Under the pieces are notes generated by a model. The model worked only from the letters and a program-made list of their open reading frames with translations, was not told where the DNA came from and did no database searches. From Morchella semilibera (taxonomy: Eukaryota; Ascomycota; Pezizomycetes; Pezizales; Morchellaceae), in assembly GCA_009192285.1 (NCBI GenBank), contig CM018605.1, positions 2,583,247 through 2,647,246 of the forward strand: a DNA stretch of 64,000 nt, given 5' to 3'. The translations under genes were made by a program, and so were the position numbers. Positions 36,201 to 49,619 of this stretch are shown piece after piece; within the stretch, counting starts at the first letter, position 1, and the number at the start of each line of letters is the position of its first letter.

Positions 36201-39200
36201 ACAGATTGGCGAGAGGGAGTGCAGAAGCAACACGGCTATGCATTTCGATACCGAACGGTCAGCGCCACCGTCGGTAAACCTTCCTGTGCCAAGTGTCCAC
36301 ACGAGCACACCGCCGAGAAACAAGTGTATTTATCCACTGCTTGCCGATGATTTGGTTGGGGGGAGGGGGGGGGGGCTTTCGAGATGAGTGCGGTGTAAGG
36401 AAATTAACCCTTCCATTTCTGGGGAGAGGGGGGGGGGGGACGGATGATGCCCTTAAAGATCTATAGGAGATTGGTCATCAGTGCTCTTCATCAACATTAC
36501 TGGTACTATGTCATACACACTCGCATATCTCAGTAATATTGCAAACACCTTCTCTAGCCTAACATGATACTTCGCTTGATGATTGTAGCGCTTGGGCGGT
36601 CCAGGCGGCTACATAAGATGCAATGTCAGAGATATCAGGGCACCAGTTACATTGAGTGAGAGGGGTAGAGCACTCTAACGGCGGAGATGATACAACAACA
36701 CCACATATCATACAAAGAACAAAAAAGAATACATGTAGATGATTGATTTTTTTTTTTCCCTTTTATTTTGCGAGGCATGTTCCCCTTCATTATCGTGGCT
36801 GTATGTCCCCATGCACGTCGTCATCACCCTGCGTCAACTGAGATGTATCAGACTAAATTTGGCACAAAGTCGCGAAGCGAAGCCACGGGTTCGCATCCAT
36901 CCCACACGTCGGAACCTTTCCATCCCTGATCATCGTCAGAATCTGGTTCGATCAAGTGAGCCCCTCCTCCCTCCCCCCCTCCGCCCTTCCCTCCTTCCTC
37001 CTTCTTCCTCCCTCCTTCCTCCTTAATTCCTCTATGACCTTGACTGCCAGCTGGCATAAGCCCTCGGTTTGTGATGCCCGGGAACGGGGGAGAAGGTAGG
37101 AAGGGTGAACCATGGGAAAATTGTGCTCTTCAATAAGTGTGTGGTTATCTAGTCCTGGTTAGGTGTGGTCAAGTACCTACATGTAGTCGGTAAATTGCAA
37201 GCATCTTGGTGGAAAAGTAGCCATGCTTTTACATCATTTCCTGCTTGCCCCCCCCCCCCCCCCGGGGGTTGTCAACCTACGTTTGCCTACATTTGTTCGC
37301 TGTGCTTCTGTTGACTATTCTACATACTTACATGTCGGCATCAGCACCTTTTCTTCTCGCCAAACGAATACATAGTGAATGGGGGCTTTCCCGGAATGCC
37401 ACTTGTTGGCAATTTGCCGAGGAAGCCTTCCGGAAAGTGTTACCTTACTTGGTCTTTCAGCCACCTGTTTGACACGGACCAGTGCATGACGCATTTGCAG
37501 TATTCCCTGAACAGGAAACATTCTAGAAGAACGGCCCCAGATTTCTTAAAGACCGGCTTTATTTACTACTGGATAGGCAACCGATACCTGCTCTACTCTA
37601 TAGGAGTCTGCCTATGAAATATCTTGTAATTCGTGGGCAAGACTATGGCTGGCCAGTAGTTAGAACTGAAACAATTCTAATATCGACTCAGCTTGGTTAG
37701 CCTTGTGCCAAGGCCCACTAGTATTTTGGCATACAGTTGGAGACAGATTAATACGGTAGTTTTCCGAGCTACCGGTTACAGTGTCCTTCTCGAACGTTCG
37801 GGAGAAAGTGTTAAAAGACAATTGGCCCTGCTACGATTCGCAAACCTTAGAAATTCCCGGAGGCCCATATCCTAGTTCTTCCTCCCAGCATCATAACCAC
37901 TTTGATGTAAGGAGGCTGTTTTGGCGAGATCTTCTTCAGATAAATTAATTGGCTCCTCGATACGTACCGCTCTTCCGCAGATTCTCGCGTGTATTTTTAT
38001 CATGTCAAATGATTATTTCATTTTTTCCTCGGCCGGACATTTTTATTTAACCGAAGCGAGCGCACATACCTAGAGAGTTCTATATGGGCAATACACATCC
38101 AACTCTATGGCAGAGAGTATTCAGATGAGACTTTCCGCTCAAGCCTATAGGTTGACTTATACTCTATACTATCCACTTGGTGTGTGTTCCTGTATATATA
38201 ACTGGGTCTCCACTACAACAAGGTCCTTCCTATATCACGTCGGAGACTCTCCCGACTTTGGAATCTCTGAGACATGGTAATAGACACATGTACTAGATGA
38301 AAAATGTGGTTTCTAACGGGGTAAGAAACGTTAACATGGCCAGCAAGAGAGTTGGCGGCCTGGCCAAAAAGCGAGTCCCTGGTCCCGATATGAAAAAATG
38401 GAAATGATTAATATTGCTTCTTTGTTTCTTAGTTGGGTGATCAGGTTTTATAATTGCGTTGCCGTTCACTTTACCGTGCCTGTCATGTACCACAAAAACG
38501 TCCGTAAGCGAAGGTTTTGTTAATCGGCGGGATCGGGATGGTCTCACTGCGTATCCTAGAAAGAAGAGGGAAAAAAAATAATCCCGAAAGCGGAGGCGAA
38601 TAATTTGCTTTTTGCCAGTCAGAATTGTGGGGGACAAGACATGATCTTTTTACCGACCATCTAGTCTTCTGCTGTCTTTGCCGCCCCTTGCTCCGATCTT
38701 GCCTGTCTGTCTCGTCGAAAAAAACTCATCGGCCGGCGCACGAACCACAGGATCTCCTGCCAAGTTTGGTGTAAACAGGACAGAGCCCCCCACTTGTCAT
38801 TTTGGCGAGCCAGGAGAGAAGTGCCAGCTCACACGAGAGCGCCGATTTACGTCATCGTTTACTGGCCTTGCGCAGCCATGATTTCCTCACATCCATAAGT
38901 GACTAGATGAAAGGAAAGAAAAGAAGAAAAATGTGGTTTCCATCTTGACCATGGTTGCGGAATGTGGACAACTGACTGGGTTTATGCCAGCCTCATCAAC
39001 ATCGACCCTTGGTGAATGGTTACTGCAGATTAACCTCACCCGATGAAAGCCGTTTGGAAATTGAACGAGGGAAAAAGAATCTTGATGTTGATAGATCATC
39101 GACATTTGCTCAACAGAAACAGGACAAAAACTCTCAGCCAAGTGTTTTATTTGGAAGAAACCCGCTTGAAACAGCTCTGATTCGATCAAAGCTGGGCTGG

Positions 39201-41829
39201 ACTGCTAATGGCTGGCTGGCTAGTCTCCATTGTCGCCCGGATTTTCTTTGGCGGTCATCTCCCTACACCGCACACCTGTACACCAAAAGGAAAGTCCACT
39301 CGGCTAGGGACTGACCAGTCGATTAAGCAGAGACTGTGGAAGGAACCCCTGCGTGTTCTACGGAATGTCGTGCATATTCATATTTCTTTGGGTCCGTCTC
39401 GTGTCACGCAAACACACAAAATAGGGTTCAGGCCTATCAGATTGTTTTCAGAAGGCGGCGAGCCTATAGAGCTGAAACACAGGCGAGCCCCGACAGGTGT
39501 AAGCGAAATTACGCGGGGCTCTTTGCTATTCCTTATTGTTGCCTTTGCTCTTTACACATGGGGGGTCAACGTGAGAGAGTATGATTATGAATTTAGGATC
39601 AGATGAGGTGCGGAGAAACCCCAAACAAAGGGAAATACCTAACTTAGGGTATGTATGATTGGCCTTGTGAGATAAATCGCCACAGACGGCGCATTGTCTG
39701 GGCGTGAACCTTGGGAGACATCACCAAGCAGGAGAGAGTCTTGAGAGTCACAGAACTCGGGCAGGAACCCGAGTGGATGTTCGAGCCTACATAACATGCG
39801 CCCCGGCCGGAGAACTTTCGCAAGCCGTTGAAACACCACGGCAACCTGTCCTGTGCTCGGGGTCTAGCCCGTAGTTTCCTACCGACTACATAGCCGACGG
39901 CCAAAAGGCGGCTAATCACCAAGCACGATTAGGTAATTTCGTTAAAGCAGCTTGCCAAAACTCAGGCGAGCCGTCGAACCGCTGCTCTACATACATATTG
40001 AACGGGACCAAAGCGCGCATCTAGCTTTTTTCGGGGGTGCCTAGACTGGGTGTTGGCCGTTTTGTGTCTACATGAGTGTAGGTTCTCAATGTAGAAATCA
40101 TCGGGTGCAGTACCTATGATCTTACTATATCGCGAGGAGAGTTCACTCTGAGCTAATAATCATTTAATATGTGCAGTTTACATTTCAGAGATCTAGGGGC
40201 AAACAGTCTCGGTAACTACACAATCAATACCTGCCGGAGGTCTGGAACATGGCGTCCTCAGAATAATGGACGAATGCTGGAAGCAAAGACAGCATTATCC
40301 CTGGTAAATAGGAAGAGTTTTACTACTTAATGCTGCCCAAAACCGCATCTATTGGGGGGAGATGCGGTTCCATACAAATACTCTTTTATAGCTAGGATCG
40401 ATTCTTATAACGGAAATGAAAGAACTTACTGACCCTCGCATAACCAATAAGGGTCAACTAGATTCAAATTTCTCGCCTCGAGAAGCATGATCAATTGGCG
40501 TTTGATGTAATAACGAATAAAGCAATGCCACTTGCAGCTAGAGATATGGCGGGGAGACCTCAGTCAGGACACAGCTCTCCAGGCCGGCGAGGACGGCTAA
40601 CGGGAATGTCAGAAACTTGGCTTGAGATCCTTAGGTAGGAAAGGGCCCTTGCGAAATCCCTTAAAGTCTAGCTAGGCATTCCGTGCACTCGTAAGCTGCA
40701 TTGGGTTTCCACGGAATTTAATCCGCGTTCCGTGGAAGTTCGGTGCAGCCAAGCTTAATTCTCGTGAATCTAGTTTTGATCTCGGACCTGGGAGATGCTG
40801 GGGATCAACATGAAATGGTCAATGCAGTGGGGGTTGAAATCTGTTTTGGGTCTGGTCTGGGTTGCACCCTTTTTTTTTCTCTCGCAAGACCCTGAGGAAA
40901 GGTGGAAATGATTTTTAGGCAAAAAAAAGGTCTGATATCGCCGAACCAACGAGCGCCAAATCTACACCCCTAGGAGAGCGTCCCGTCAATCGAATTCTGG
41001 GGCATGACCAGTACCTTTCGCTGAATCTTTTGATTCCCTTTTTTTTCTTTCTTTTTTTCTTTTTTTCTTTTTTTTTTCTTTTTTTTTTCCATTTCCTCAG
41101 GCCTTCTTTCCTTAGGAGGATTTCTTCCCGAGAAAATCTGCAAAAATCCATTCCTGCATGCATACAATATGAATTACCCCGCTAGTCTATGATGCCTACT
41201 GTGTGTTAAACAATAAGTCGAAACCAGCTTAAACTACTTTTATAAATTTGCTAATATATTTAGGGTAAGGGAGGAAAGGGAAAACGTGGTTTCTTACTGG
41301 ACAACGCTACCGAGTCCCCTGATATTGTTTTAGAAACTGCATGATATAGTACGAAGTAAGCAGGCTAGACTGTCAAACACCTAGAATGACACCGGCGGCA
41401 TGGATAGCCACGGACTGAAAACATTAAAGACAGGTGTATATGTATGTATCTACATGTATGTATGTATGTACATGTATGTACTCTAAATGAATACTTCAAC
41501 ATGACCTGACGATCCATGGAGTGCATGTACACATATTTACATACATGTACTCGGAAAGTATAAAACAAACATGTATGCGCGCGCGCAGTTATTCGGTAAA
41601 GCAAGGCTATAAATTGCTAATTACTCGGCCGCGGACATATATATATGTAGCTAGAGTAGATGGATATACGGACATTTTCGATGATCTGAGAGGGCCTCAA
41701 ATCGAGCCGCCGGTCTATAATGGTTGACATTATTAGTACAGTATCGCGGCAGCACAGATAGGCCCTGATATTGCAGTCCATGGATCCATATGGATCGACA
41801 GCCATTGGTGCAAATTGCAAACTCTACTG

Positions 41830-41872
41830 CCACCACCACCACCACCACCACCACCACCAACACCACCACCAC
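41830..41872. repeat. (CAC)n microsatellite
   Basis: About 13 CAC/ACC units with one interruption, in noncoding DNA. Confidence 0.93.
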
Positions 41873-41991
41873 GAGCACCACATTTACTCAAGGCAACAAC
41901 GGTACAGGAATATATTATATTACATTGGCGTACCTACTGCGAACTGGCCTTCCCATGGCACGATGTTGCTGTCCTGGCCTGATGTTTGATG

Positions 41992-42027
41992 TTTTTATTT
42001 TTATTTTTATTTTTATTTTTATTTTTT
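41992..42027. repeat. (ATTTTT)n simple repeat
   Basis: Six or so near-exact TTTTTA units merging into a longer T-rich run. Confidence 0.9.
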
Positions 42028-45000
42028 TTATTCTTTATTTTATTTTTCTTGACACTCAGGACGATAATGCAGTATAGTTGGCACATTTAATTGTCAAGTA
42101 AACCCCACCACCGACCTTGTTTATTGCGTGCGCGTACGCACACACACATATGTGGTCTAGAGTGCTTAGATAGAAGGGCGTAGAGTATAAGGCACACACG
42201 GCGCACATATCCGGCCCTATCTTTTTTTTTTTTTTTTTTTTTATGTTTTTCATTTTTCATTTTTCGTTTTTCTGTCCAAACAGCAACTGTGGATTTTCAT
42301 GCTAACCATACCTAGGCCATCTCTGGTACCGGGATGTCTCGCTTTGAAAATAGAGTGTTATGGATATTCCGCATATGTACCTGCTGTTTCCATATCAATG
42401 CGCGCTTAGATACATGATCGATAAGCCTCTAGGAGGAGTGTAACCGCCGTCACTCCACAATGTATACCACAACCACTACCACCAACCGACCGTCTAGCTG
42501 TCTACATGTAAAGTAGCTACCTAGTCACTTATGTAGGTACTCTACGTACTCCCCCGGGCGGAGGGGCAAACCCCCCTCCCCCGGGAAATGCAAACGAGAA
42601 AAACGTGTGATCCCCGTCGATTCCCATCCTAGCCTCGTTTCTGGAAGAATGTGATAAGATGGCGGCGGTGGTGGACGTGGTAATAATACGTACGTCGAGA
42701 CATTGACTGCTGATATACAACCTATCACTATGATAAAATTGTGATTAGATATATAGGCAACTATAACGAGTGATATAGTAACACCCATCCATGTGGTTTT
42801 AAGTGTTGGGTTATATTTCCCGACTGGAGATCCCATAGAACTTCCATAAATGTTGCCAATGGTACTGAAATCAAAACGTTCTCAGTCAGAGGGCTAACAC
42901 CCATTACAGGCTCGATAGCGAATGATGCCTATGGCAATCTGATATGTTATGAATTATGGATAAAGCGGATACTTAAATCTGAAACAGGTCGCTAAGGTTT
43001 CAAGTTATGCGCAATATATGCCAATCGGTAGAAATTATTGTTTTTTTTTTTTCTTTGCATTGGTACGTACTCCTCGACCGAGCTCGTGATAAAGATCTGA
43101 GATATGTACCAGACTCAAGGTGTTAGAAATAGCCAACTCATAAGGGTGAGAGAGAAGGCGCGCATTGAGTTCGGTAATTGATATACCAGCAGGCTGTGAC
43201 ACACATTAGAAGTAGTCCATCCCGGTACATTTGTGGCTTCCAACATAGATAGGTTTGTGGTAACGTTGATAACTATTCCCTCATGATGATTGTTGATGTC
43301 TGCTTTCCTGTGCAACGAGCGGCGCTTTTGTAACAAGAAGAGCTGATACCCCGGAAGAAGCATATTGATATGACAACTGGCATCCGGGCCTCACATTCAA
43401 ATGGCCAAAAAATAAAGTGTAAGGTGGAGAAGTCGCGCGCAATAATTCTGAGTGACGGCTATGATTCCATTAAATCGGTGAGACATTGCCCTCCCGTACC
43501 CTTGGGTGACGATATATTATTGAATTGCGCATTGGCACGTCATCGAAGCTGTATGCAACTCTGTATTTGCAAGGTATCGTAATTAAATGTTCCTCCGTGT
43601 TGCTCCTGAAGTGTTTTCGATCTTTAGATGATCAAAAAAAGAAAAAATCCCGCTGTTGTGCTAGCCCGGGCTGATACACGCATGGATTTTCTGTACAGGT
43701 AATGTCCGTTGTTGAGGTGGCGCCTCTAAACGATGTGTATCTAGAGACCCATGCCTTTCCGATCAATCATTTAGGTACTCCATCGTATCTTGAAACTCGC
43801 CTTGTTACTCTCGTTGATGGGTCTGTCGTCAGCAATGTGGTCGATCCAGGGCGATTGGATAAACAGTGCGGTATCAGCCATGTCGGTCCCATTGGTAATC
43901 GGAATCCTGGGATTTGATACGCTTCCGCCAGGTGATGTCCGATGCCAAAGTAGGAGAATGCTGGTAAAACATATCCACTAAATGAACTGATGCCTTGTGT
44001 CTACTGGCATCGATCGAACCTCATCAAGACCCGACAGCTAACGTCAGTCATGCCGTTAATTAGTTTCTCAAATCCAATATTATGATTGACCTTGACACCC
44101 ATGCCAGGTTAATAACTTGACCTGGTTAACCTGGTATATGTTTCCACGATGCTGTCGGGGCCGGGTATCTAACTTATCGGAGACCGATGCTATCACTGCC
44201 ATTGCCGATATTTCTTGCTTTTGTGAGTTTAATGGTCACCGTAACATCTTACCCCACAAGATGGAGGCAGTATGCACCTTAAATAGACCCAATCACAGTC
44301 GGTATGCACTGATATCAGAAAGTGGGTAAAGATATGCAATCATTAGACCATACAAGCCATCAGCAAAACGAGCCAATCTAGCGCTACCGATGGCCGGTGT
44401 CGCAATGTAGGCATGATTTGGTGCAGGGCTTTTTTTCTAGAAGACACACTAAGAGCTGATCAATAAAAAGCAAATAAAATCTATCAAAATACCTTCAACT
44501 ATGGGCCCGGTGGCCGCAAAACATCTAGGAGACTTGAAGAATATTCGATAACGTAGAAAGCTTATCACCTGACATCAGCAAGCTCTGCATGCCAGGTAAG
44601 AGCTTGGTAGTATTTAAAGCTGCCTGTTTGCCTGCTCTGCGATGAACTGTCCGCTTCCGAATTTTCCTGCATGCAAGTATTGGGACATAGCCCCGGGAGC
44701 CGAGAGGTGAGATATGTGTAGACAAATACATGGCCTAGATTTCCCTTCGCCTAAGACTGTTCCTGACAGGGCCAAGCATGTCAGAATTGTGTTTGCCCTA
44801 TCCGGTGGGCAGAATCGGCGGTTCCTACAGGATGCTCCAGTCAGAATGTCACTGCCCCGGTCCAACCAGAGTTGTTATCACGCAGTAGCCAATCGAAGTT
44901 GTTCCGTACCTTTTTTATTACCTAAGCACCAGCGAGCTCTCTGGAGGTTGTTGACTAGAACAGTAAAGTTTGCAGGTTGTTTCAAATGAGACGAGAGCTA

Positions 45001-45860
45001 GGCAAGATATTTTTTATCGGTGATTAAAAATTCCTCATCGTACCGGCCTCCGGTGTGAAGACAGGAAGGCATGCGGCTACCCCGAAAGTAAAAAATAAAA
45101 TGTATTCAACAAAGAATAAGAGACTTGGCTCGTGATAGAGAAGGCCCCTCTAGCGAAGGGAGGTTCTCCTTGGTAATCATGCGTAAAAAGAGACCGTTTG
45201 AGGTACAACACAATCAAGTGTGCCTTTATCCTCACAAAAATCACTCCTGTCAGTAACATAAGGCTAGGTTCTCCAGTCCTATATGCCATGAATAAGACAT
45301 CATTCGAGAAACGCCTGAGCCCAATACGGAGCACGAATGTAATGAGTTCTAACCAAGGCTAGTAGAGGAGAAGTAGATCCAAGGCTTCTATAACACGGTG
45401 AAGGTCGATTGGGTTAGAATTTGTTCGTGAGAGGAAGAGGTGACGTTGATTGTGGCTTACTTGCGGCTCAAGCCACCAGACCAAGAGGTCACGTTTACCC
45501 CTGAAAGCCGGGTTCTTTCAACGATCTGTGCCGTACTCGGTATTATTACAGCCGCTCAAGATTAAGCTCAAAACCAAGGATAAATTCATTCCTTTGTTGT
45601 TTTGGTACCTGCAAGCTGGAAAGGGAGGTGGTACTTGCCGGTTGCAGGAAGTGACGAAGACCAGGAACATTGTCGTTGTGACGTCATGCCACCGCTTCCA
45701 TTCATTTGCATCATCATCCTCCTCAACTCTTTATCTTTACTTGATCCCCCTTCCTGAACAAACCAACTACAATAACTTTGCGCCTCTTTGAATAAAATAT
45801 TTCTCTCCCGACCCGATAATCACCAAAACACAGTCAGATAATCAGTTATCACTATTCACA

Positions 45861-46619
45861 ATGGATGTTTATTACTACTTCAACTACCGTATGTTTCAAA
45901 CGTCACATGCTATCGAAAGGTTTTCTGTGCGATGCTGATACAATCAAATAACAGTCTCAGCAGGCTGGATGATACTTGAATCAATTCCTCTGATCGCATC
46001 ACCCACAGTCATCATCACGATGCTTTCGCCGGATGTTCGGGAAACCACACGTACGTTGTTTCTTTAGCCTTGCTGCCTTGCTTGCTAGAGTGAGTCGCTA
46101 AAACTTACTATTGAAACAGCACTGGAGGCATATCTATCCCGCTCATTGGGTTTTACATTGATCGCATTTGCAATCTTAAACCTCCTCTTAACCGGGAGTG
46201 TGCCACTAGTCGTAAGGAACCTCTGACATGATCTTAAACGAGCTCTAGGCCCAGAAGTGCTAATTATGTGCGCGTATATCCAGTCAAGCTTCTCCGAAAC
46301 AGCCGTAGCGAAACCAGCTGGCACAGACGTAGAGGATCCTACAGCACCGTACGCAGTGCCTTCGCTGTGTGTAACATTAACGTATCATCTTACCGTCGCG
46401 TTTTACTGCTACACGCAATGGGATAGGGGATATTCTGCTGCGTACGCCATTGCCATGGTTACGCACTCAGTGTTTAGCGCTATTGGGACATGGGTATTAC
46501 TCTTTGGAAGCACAAGTGGGCGCATTTCGAGGAAGACCGGAGCCGACAAGAGAACCAGTGGATTCCCGTTCAAGAATGTAGAGGCCGAGAAAAAGAAGGC
46601 TGGGAAGAAGTCACTGTGA
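45861..46619 (+). CDS. Small four-TM membrane protein with C-terminal KKXX motif
   Basis: Model: join(45861..45888, 45955..46050, 46120..46211, 46284..46619), 183 residues. The introns are 66, 69 and 72 bp. The last acceptor (ATATCCAG, 46283) is the one that keeps the frame and joins GSVPLV to SSFSET. Four hydrophobic segments are visible at about 10-32 (SAGWMILESIPLIASPTVII), 50-72 (GFTLIAFAILNLLLTG), 97-117 and 123-147. The N terminus with the motif SAGWM...PLIASP, then LEAYLSRSLG and DPTAPYA, recalls an uncharacterised membrane-protein family common in Pezizomycotina. The tail is Lys-rich and ends KKSL, which fits the dilysine KKXX signal for Golgi-to-ER retrieval. It is therefore likely an ER/early secretory membrane protein if the tail is cytosolic. 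Biochemical role unknown. Confidence 0.75.
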
Positions 46620-47989
46620 CTCAGATCGGGAAAGAAGAATAGGCCTCATGCCAGTAGCTACAGAGACATCTGAATGGGTGGAGAAAATTTGTTTATACTC
46701 ATGATTCCCTTTGATTTTCCTTTGCCTTTTTTCTATTCGTTATTATGGTTGTGGTAGGGTTCTGCTTTGTGCCTCTACGTGTTTATGAGCCTTTCAAACT
46801 CAGTCCCATCAGGGTGAAAAAAAAAAAAAATACTGCGCACAGAAAAACTGTACTGGAGATCCGTAGATCACAGGCTATGACCACGCGAAAGTGTAAAATG
46901 CAATACAGCGGAACCCTAGCATACCCGATAGGGCTAATCCCCTAGCGAGCCCGCACAGGCAAATTTAGCGATAGCGGGGTTTCCATTCCGGCAGGTTTCA
47001 CGGTAGCCGACTCCGAGTGATAATCCATGAACAAATTAAATAAAAAAGAAGAGGGAAAAAACAATTCCGTGATGAAATGAATCCCTATAGAAAAACACAT
47101 ACACCCGGTACTACTCAAACGAATTGGCCGCACAAACACCCCGTCTCCATCAATTAACGTACGCTATCAATCCCCCCCCCCCCAACCAGACTGTCCGAAA
47201 TGTGTACATACATGTAAGTACTTTTAATAGTCTCGTGCCCATCCCCTATTTAGTGTGGTTGGAGATGTAGTATTTTGTTAACTTTCCGGTATTGACCATA
47301 CCGATTGGGTTTGGGAACGAGACTATACTTCTATATGCTTTCCATTTATGTAATTGCAAGCCTTTAGGTTTGTACGTAGGTGGAGAGTGTCACCAAGTGG
47401 TCCACGATATCGATTGCATTTGATATACCAAGACCACAAGAAGCATCGCAGCCACCGGGTGTGTTTGGAGAGAACAATAAACCTCTACTAGCCCACCACC
47501 GCCCATTTCCAACCTAACGGCTGGCTGGCTAACCTAGGCATGCAGGAAGGGGGGAAAATAGCACATCGATATTGCAACCCTCAAGTCTGCTTTTGGGGTA
47601 GGTGGTGGTATTTATCTTACAGTACAGTGTGTAGCACAGTGTACATGTTCGCGCCGTATAGTACAAATACAGGATATGGCAGAGAAGAGTGGCGTAAAAC
47701 ATCAAGAGGAAAGAGGAAGAGGAAAATCTAATAGCTGCTTGTACTTGGCCTTTTGGGGGGTGGGTTGGGGAGAAGTATTTACAGAGAAGAGGAGGGAAAA
47801 GGACAGAACAGAACAGAACAGAACAGAACCCAGAAGACGTGGATAGGAAAAGAAGGGGAAAAAGGCCTTTTTGAGTAGGATAACCCCGGAACAAAGAGAA
47901 TAGAACCCCCCTAGCTTTTTTTGAGAGCGAAGAAAAAAATATAAAAAAACAATAGCACATGGATTAAAAAAAAAAAAAGAACAATTAGA
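46620..47989. other. Intergenic with (GAACA)n repeat
   Basis: No gene recognised. Contains TACATGTA near 47208, a C-run near 47172 and five copies of GAACA at 47804-47830. A-rich DNA at 47930-47980 lies just past the TIM44 stop. Confidence 0.5.
47804..47830. repeat. (GAACA)n repeat
   Basis: About five tandem copies of the pentamer GAACA in the 3' region of the minus-strand TIM44 gene. Confidence 0.92.
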
Positions 47990-49619
47990 TTATATAAAGT
48001 CCCTGGCGCTCTTCTGCAGCTCAATCAACCTCCACCCGTTCGTCTCCGGGTTCGCGACCTCATCCGGCAGCCTCGTGATGCCAATCGCATACGTGACCTG
48101 CTGGACCTTATCCTCCATGCCGGCCCTGAGCTCGCCCGTCTTCAAGTCGCGAAAGACATGCACCTCCTGCGTCCTGCACGACACGATAAACACGGGGATA
48201 TCGCCGGGCTCGAGGATCCTGGCCGAGAGGATATCGACGTTCCTGATGTCGAGCACCTTGCCGTCGAGCCTGAGCCCGTTGACGGTGTACTGCTGGCTGA
48301 GGGCGGCGTAGACGCTGTACTGCGCGGCGCTCAGCCACGCCTTGAGCACCTCGTTGTCGCCCTTGACGTAGGCGTCGAGCACCTCGGGCAGGATGTACTC
48401 GCGCAGCTCGCGCAGGAACGGCTCCAGCTGGAAGGTCGGGTCCATCTCGCGGAACTTGCGGATCACCTGCGCCGTCTCGTTCTCGGCGAAGAAGCCGGCG
48501 AAGCGGTCGGCGATGTTGCGCGTCACGGAGATGAGGGGGTGCTCGGATTCGTCGTAGGTGCGCTTCACCGAGAAGAGGGATTGCATGAGTTTGTTGCTGT
48601 CGCGGAATTGGCGCCAGGATTCTTTCCAGGCGGCGTCTTTGTGTAGAGTTACGTTTGTGCCGGCGCTGCGCGCGGGGGGTAGTTAGCACTGTTGTTCCGC
48701 CTGAGGAGAGGGAGGGTACTTACTTTGGGTCCTCCTCCATCTTCTCCATCTTCTTTACGCCGCCCTTCTGCTCCCGCAGCTCACGCTGCTTCTTCCGCTC
48801 CTCCCGTTCCAGATACCCGCCATAGCGGGAGCTAGCGCCGTCGTCGATAACCTCCTCGACATTCTGCTTGATGTCCTTGTAGACCTTTGTATCCCTGACG
48901 GGCTTGGTGACGGCAGCCACGCCCTCGCCCGTCGCGCGCGCCGCATATCTCCCCGCCTTGACCACGGGCGTCTCCCACGTCCAGGCGGCGCCCTTGCCGA
49001 TGGCCATGGCCGTCTTCCCCAGCGTCTTTGCCGTCTTCTCGCCCACCTTTCCGGCCACCTCTGCCGTGCTCCCGTACGCCTGCCGCGCCTTCTGGACGGC
49101 CGGCGACTCGCTGAACTGTTGCGCCGACTCGCCCAGCTGCTTGGTGGACTCTTGCCACTCTTGCGACTTTTTGAACTCGGTCTGGAGCGTCTCGTAGAAG
49201 ACTTCGAAGGGCGACTTGTTGCCGTGGGGGGGCGGCGGCGGCGGTGGGGCCTCTTCCTCCTTTTTCTTTTCTTTGCCCTGCTCTTCTCCTTCCTTGCCGT
49301 CTCCCTCCTTGTCCTCCTTGTCCTTGTCCTCCTTGTCCTTGTCCTCCTTCTCCTTCTCCTCCTTCGGTGCTTTCTCCGGCTTGTCGTCGTCGTCGTCGTC
49401 CTTCTTCTTCTTGTCCTTATCCGCCCAGCGCCCACCCAGCGTCGAGAACTGGCTCCGCAGCGCAATCTGCCTGTGCAGCACGGGACCCGTCGTTCTTTTG
49501 ACGCCCGGGGAGAACAGTAACGTTGCGGGGGAGGCGGTGGTAGCTATTCGCTGGTTCCCGCCGATTCGGGAGGCGGCGCGGCCATTGAGACGGATGATTC
49601 CCCGGCAGGCAGATTGCAT
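47990..49619 (-). CDS. TIM44: Tim44, mitochondrial import motor subunit
   Basis: Complement(join(47990..48665, 48724..49619)), 523 residues; a 58-bp intron with donor GTAAGT. Tim44 is a peripheral matrix-side protein of the inner membrane that tethers mtHsp70 to the TIM23 channel. The N terminus (about 1-60) is basic and Ser/Ala/Arg-rich without acidic residues, a typical matrix presequence. Residues 67-125 are an unusually long Lys/Asp/Glu repeat tract built from KEDKD units, followed by a proline run (APPPPPPPHGNK). Then SPFEVFYETLQTEFKKSQEWQ and the helical middle region lead to the C-terminal Tim44 domain, with LISVTRNIADRFAGFFAENE, REMDPTFQLEPFLREL and a last strand region ending SARDFI. 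The coding sequence is GC-rich. It is divergent from TBCE, with a 547-bp shared promoter. Confidence 0.97.

Larger units (their letters stand above)
33249..45860. other. 12.6-kb gene desert
   Basis: No frame on either strand has a recognisable domain or a convincing exon chain. Contents are mostly simple sequence: a G-run at 33446-33458, A-rich tracts at 34120-34260, G-runs at 36360-36440, T-rich DNA at 41039-41090, TGTA repeats at 41440-41480, (CAC)n at 41830-41872 and (ATTTTT)n at 41992-42027. Several TACATGTA palindromes occur (34926, 35264, 36732, 37180, 41450-41548, 42504). Short hairpins occur at 34590-34648, 40349-40378 and 40711-40739. The first few hundred bases are the promoter side of the Zn2Cys6 gene. 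Frames at 43702-43917 and 46257 upstream pieces were examined; only the latter belongs to a gene. Confidence 0.5.

Noticed and set aside
43702-43917. 71-codon ATG frame
   Set aside because: Isolated, no recognisable domain, no supporting exons on either side.
46212-46248. 37-bp intron ending at CTAG in the tetraspan gene
   Set aside because: It leads to an immediate stop or wrong frame; the acceptor at 46283 gives a 72-bp intron and restores the frame.
48108-49465. Several long overlapping frames on both strands across TIM44
   Set aside because: Arg/Ser/Pro-rich shadow translations of the GC-rich Tim44 coding sequence; the Tim44 frame is unambiguous.
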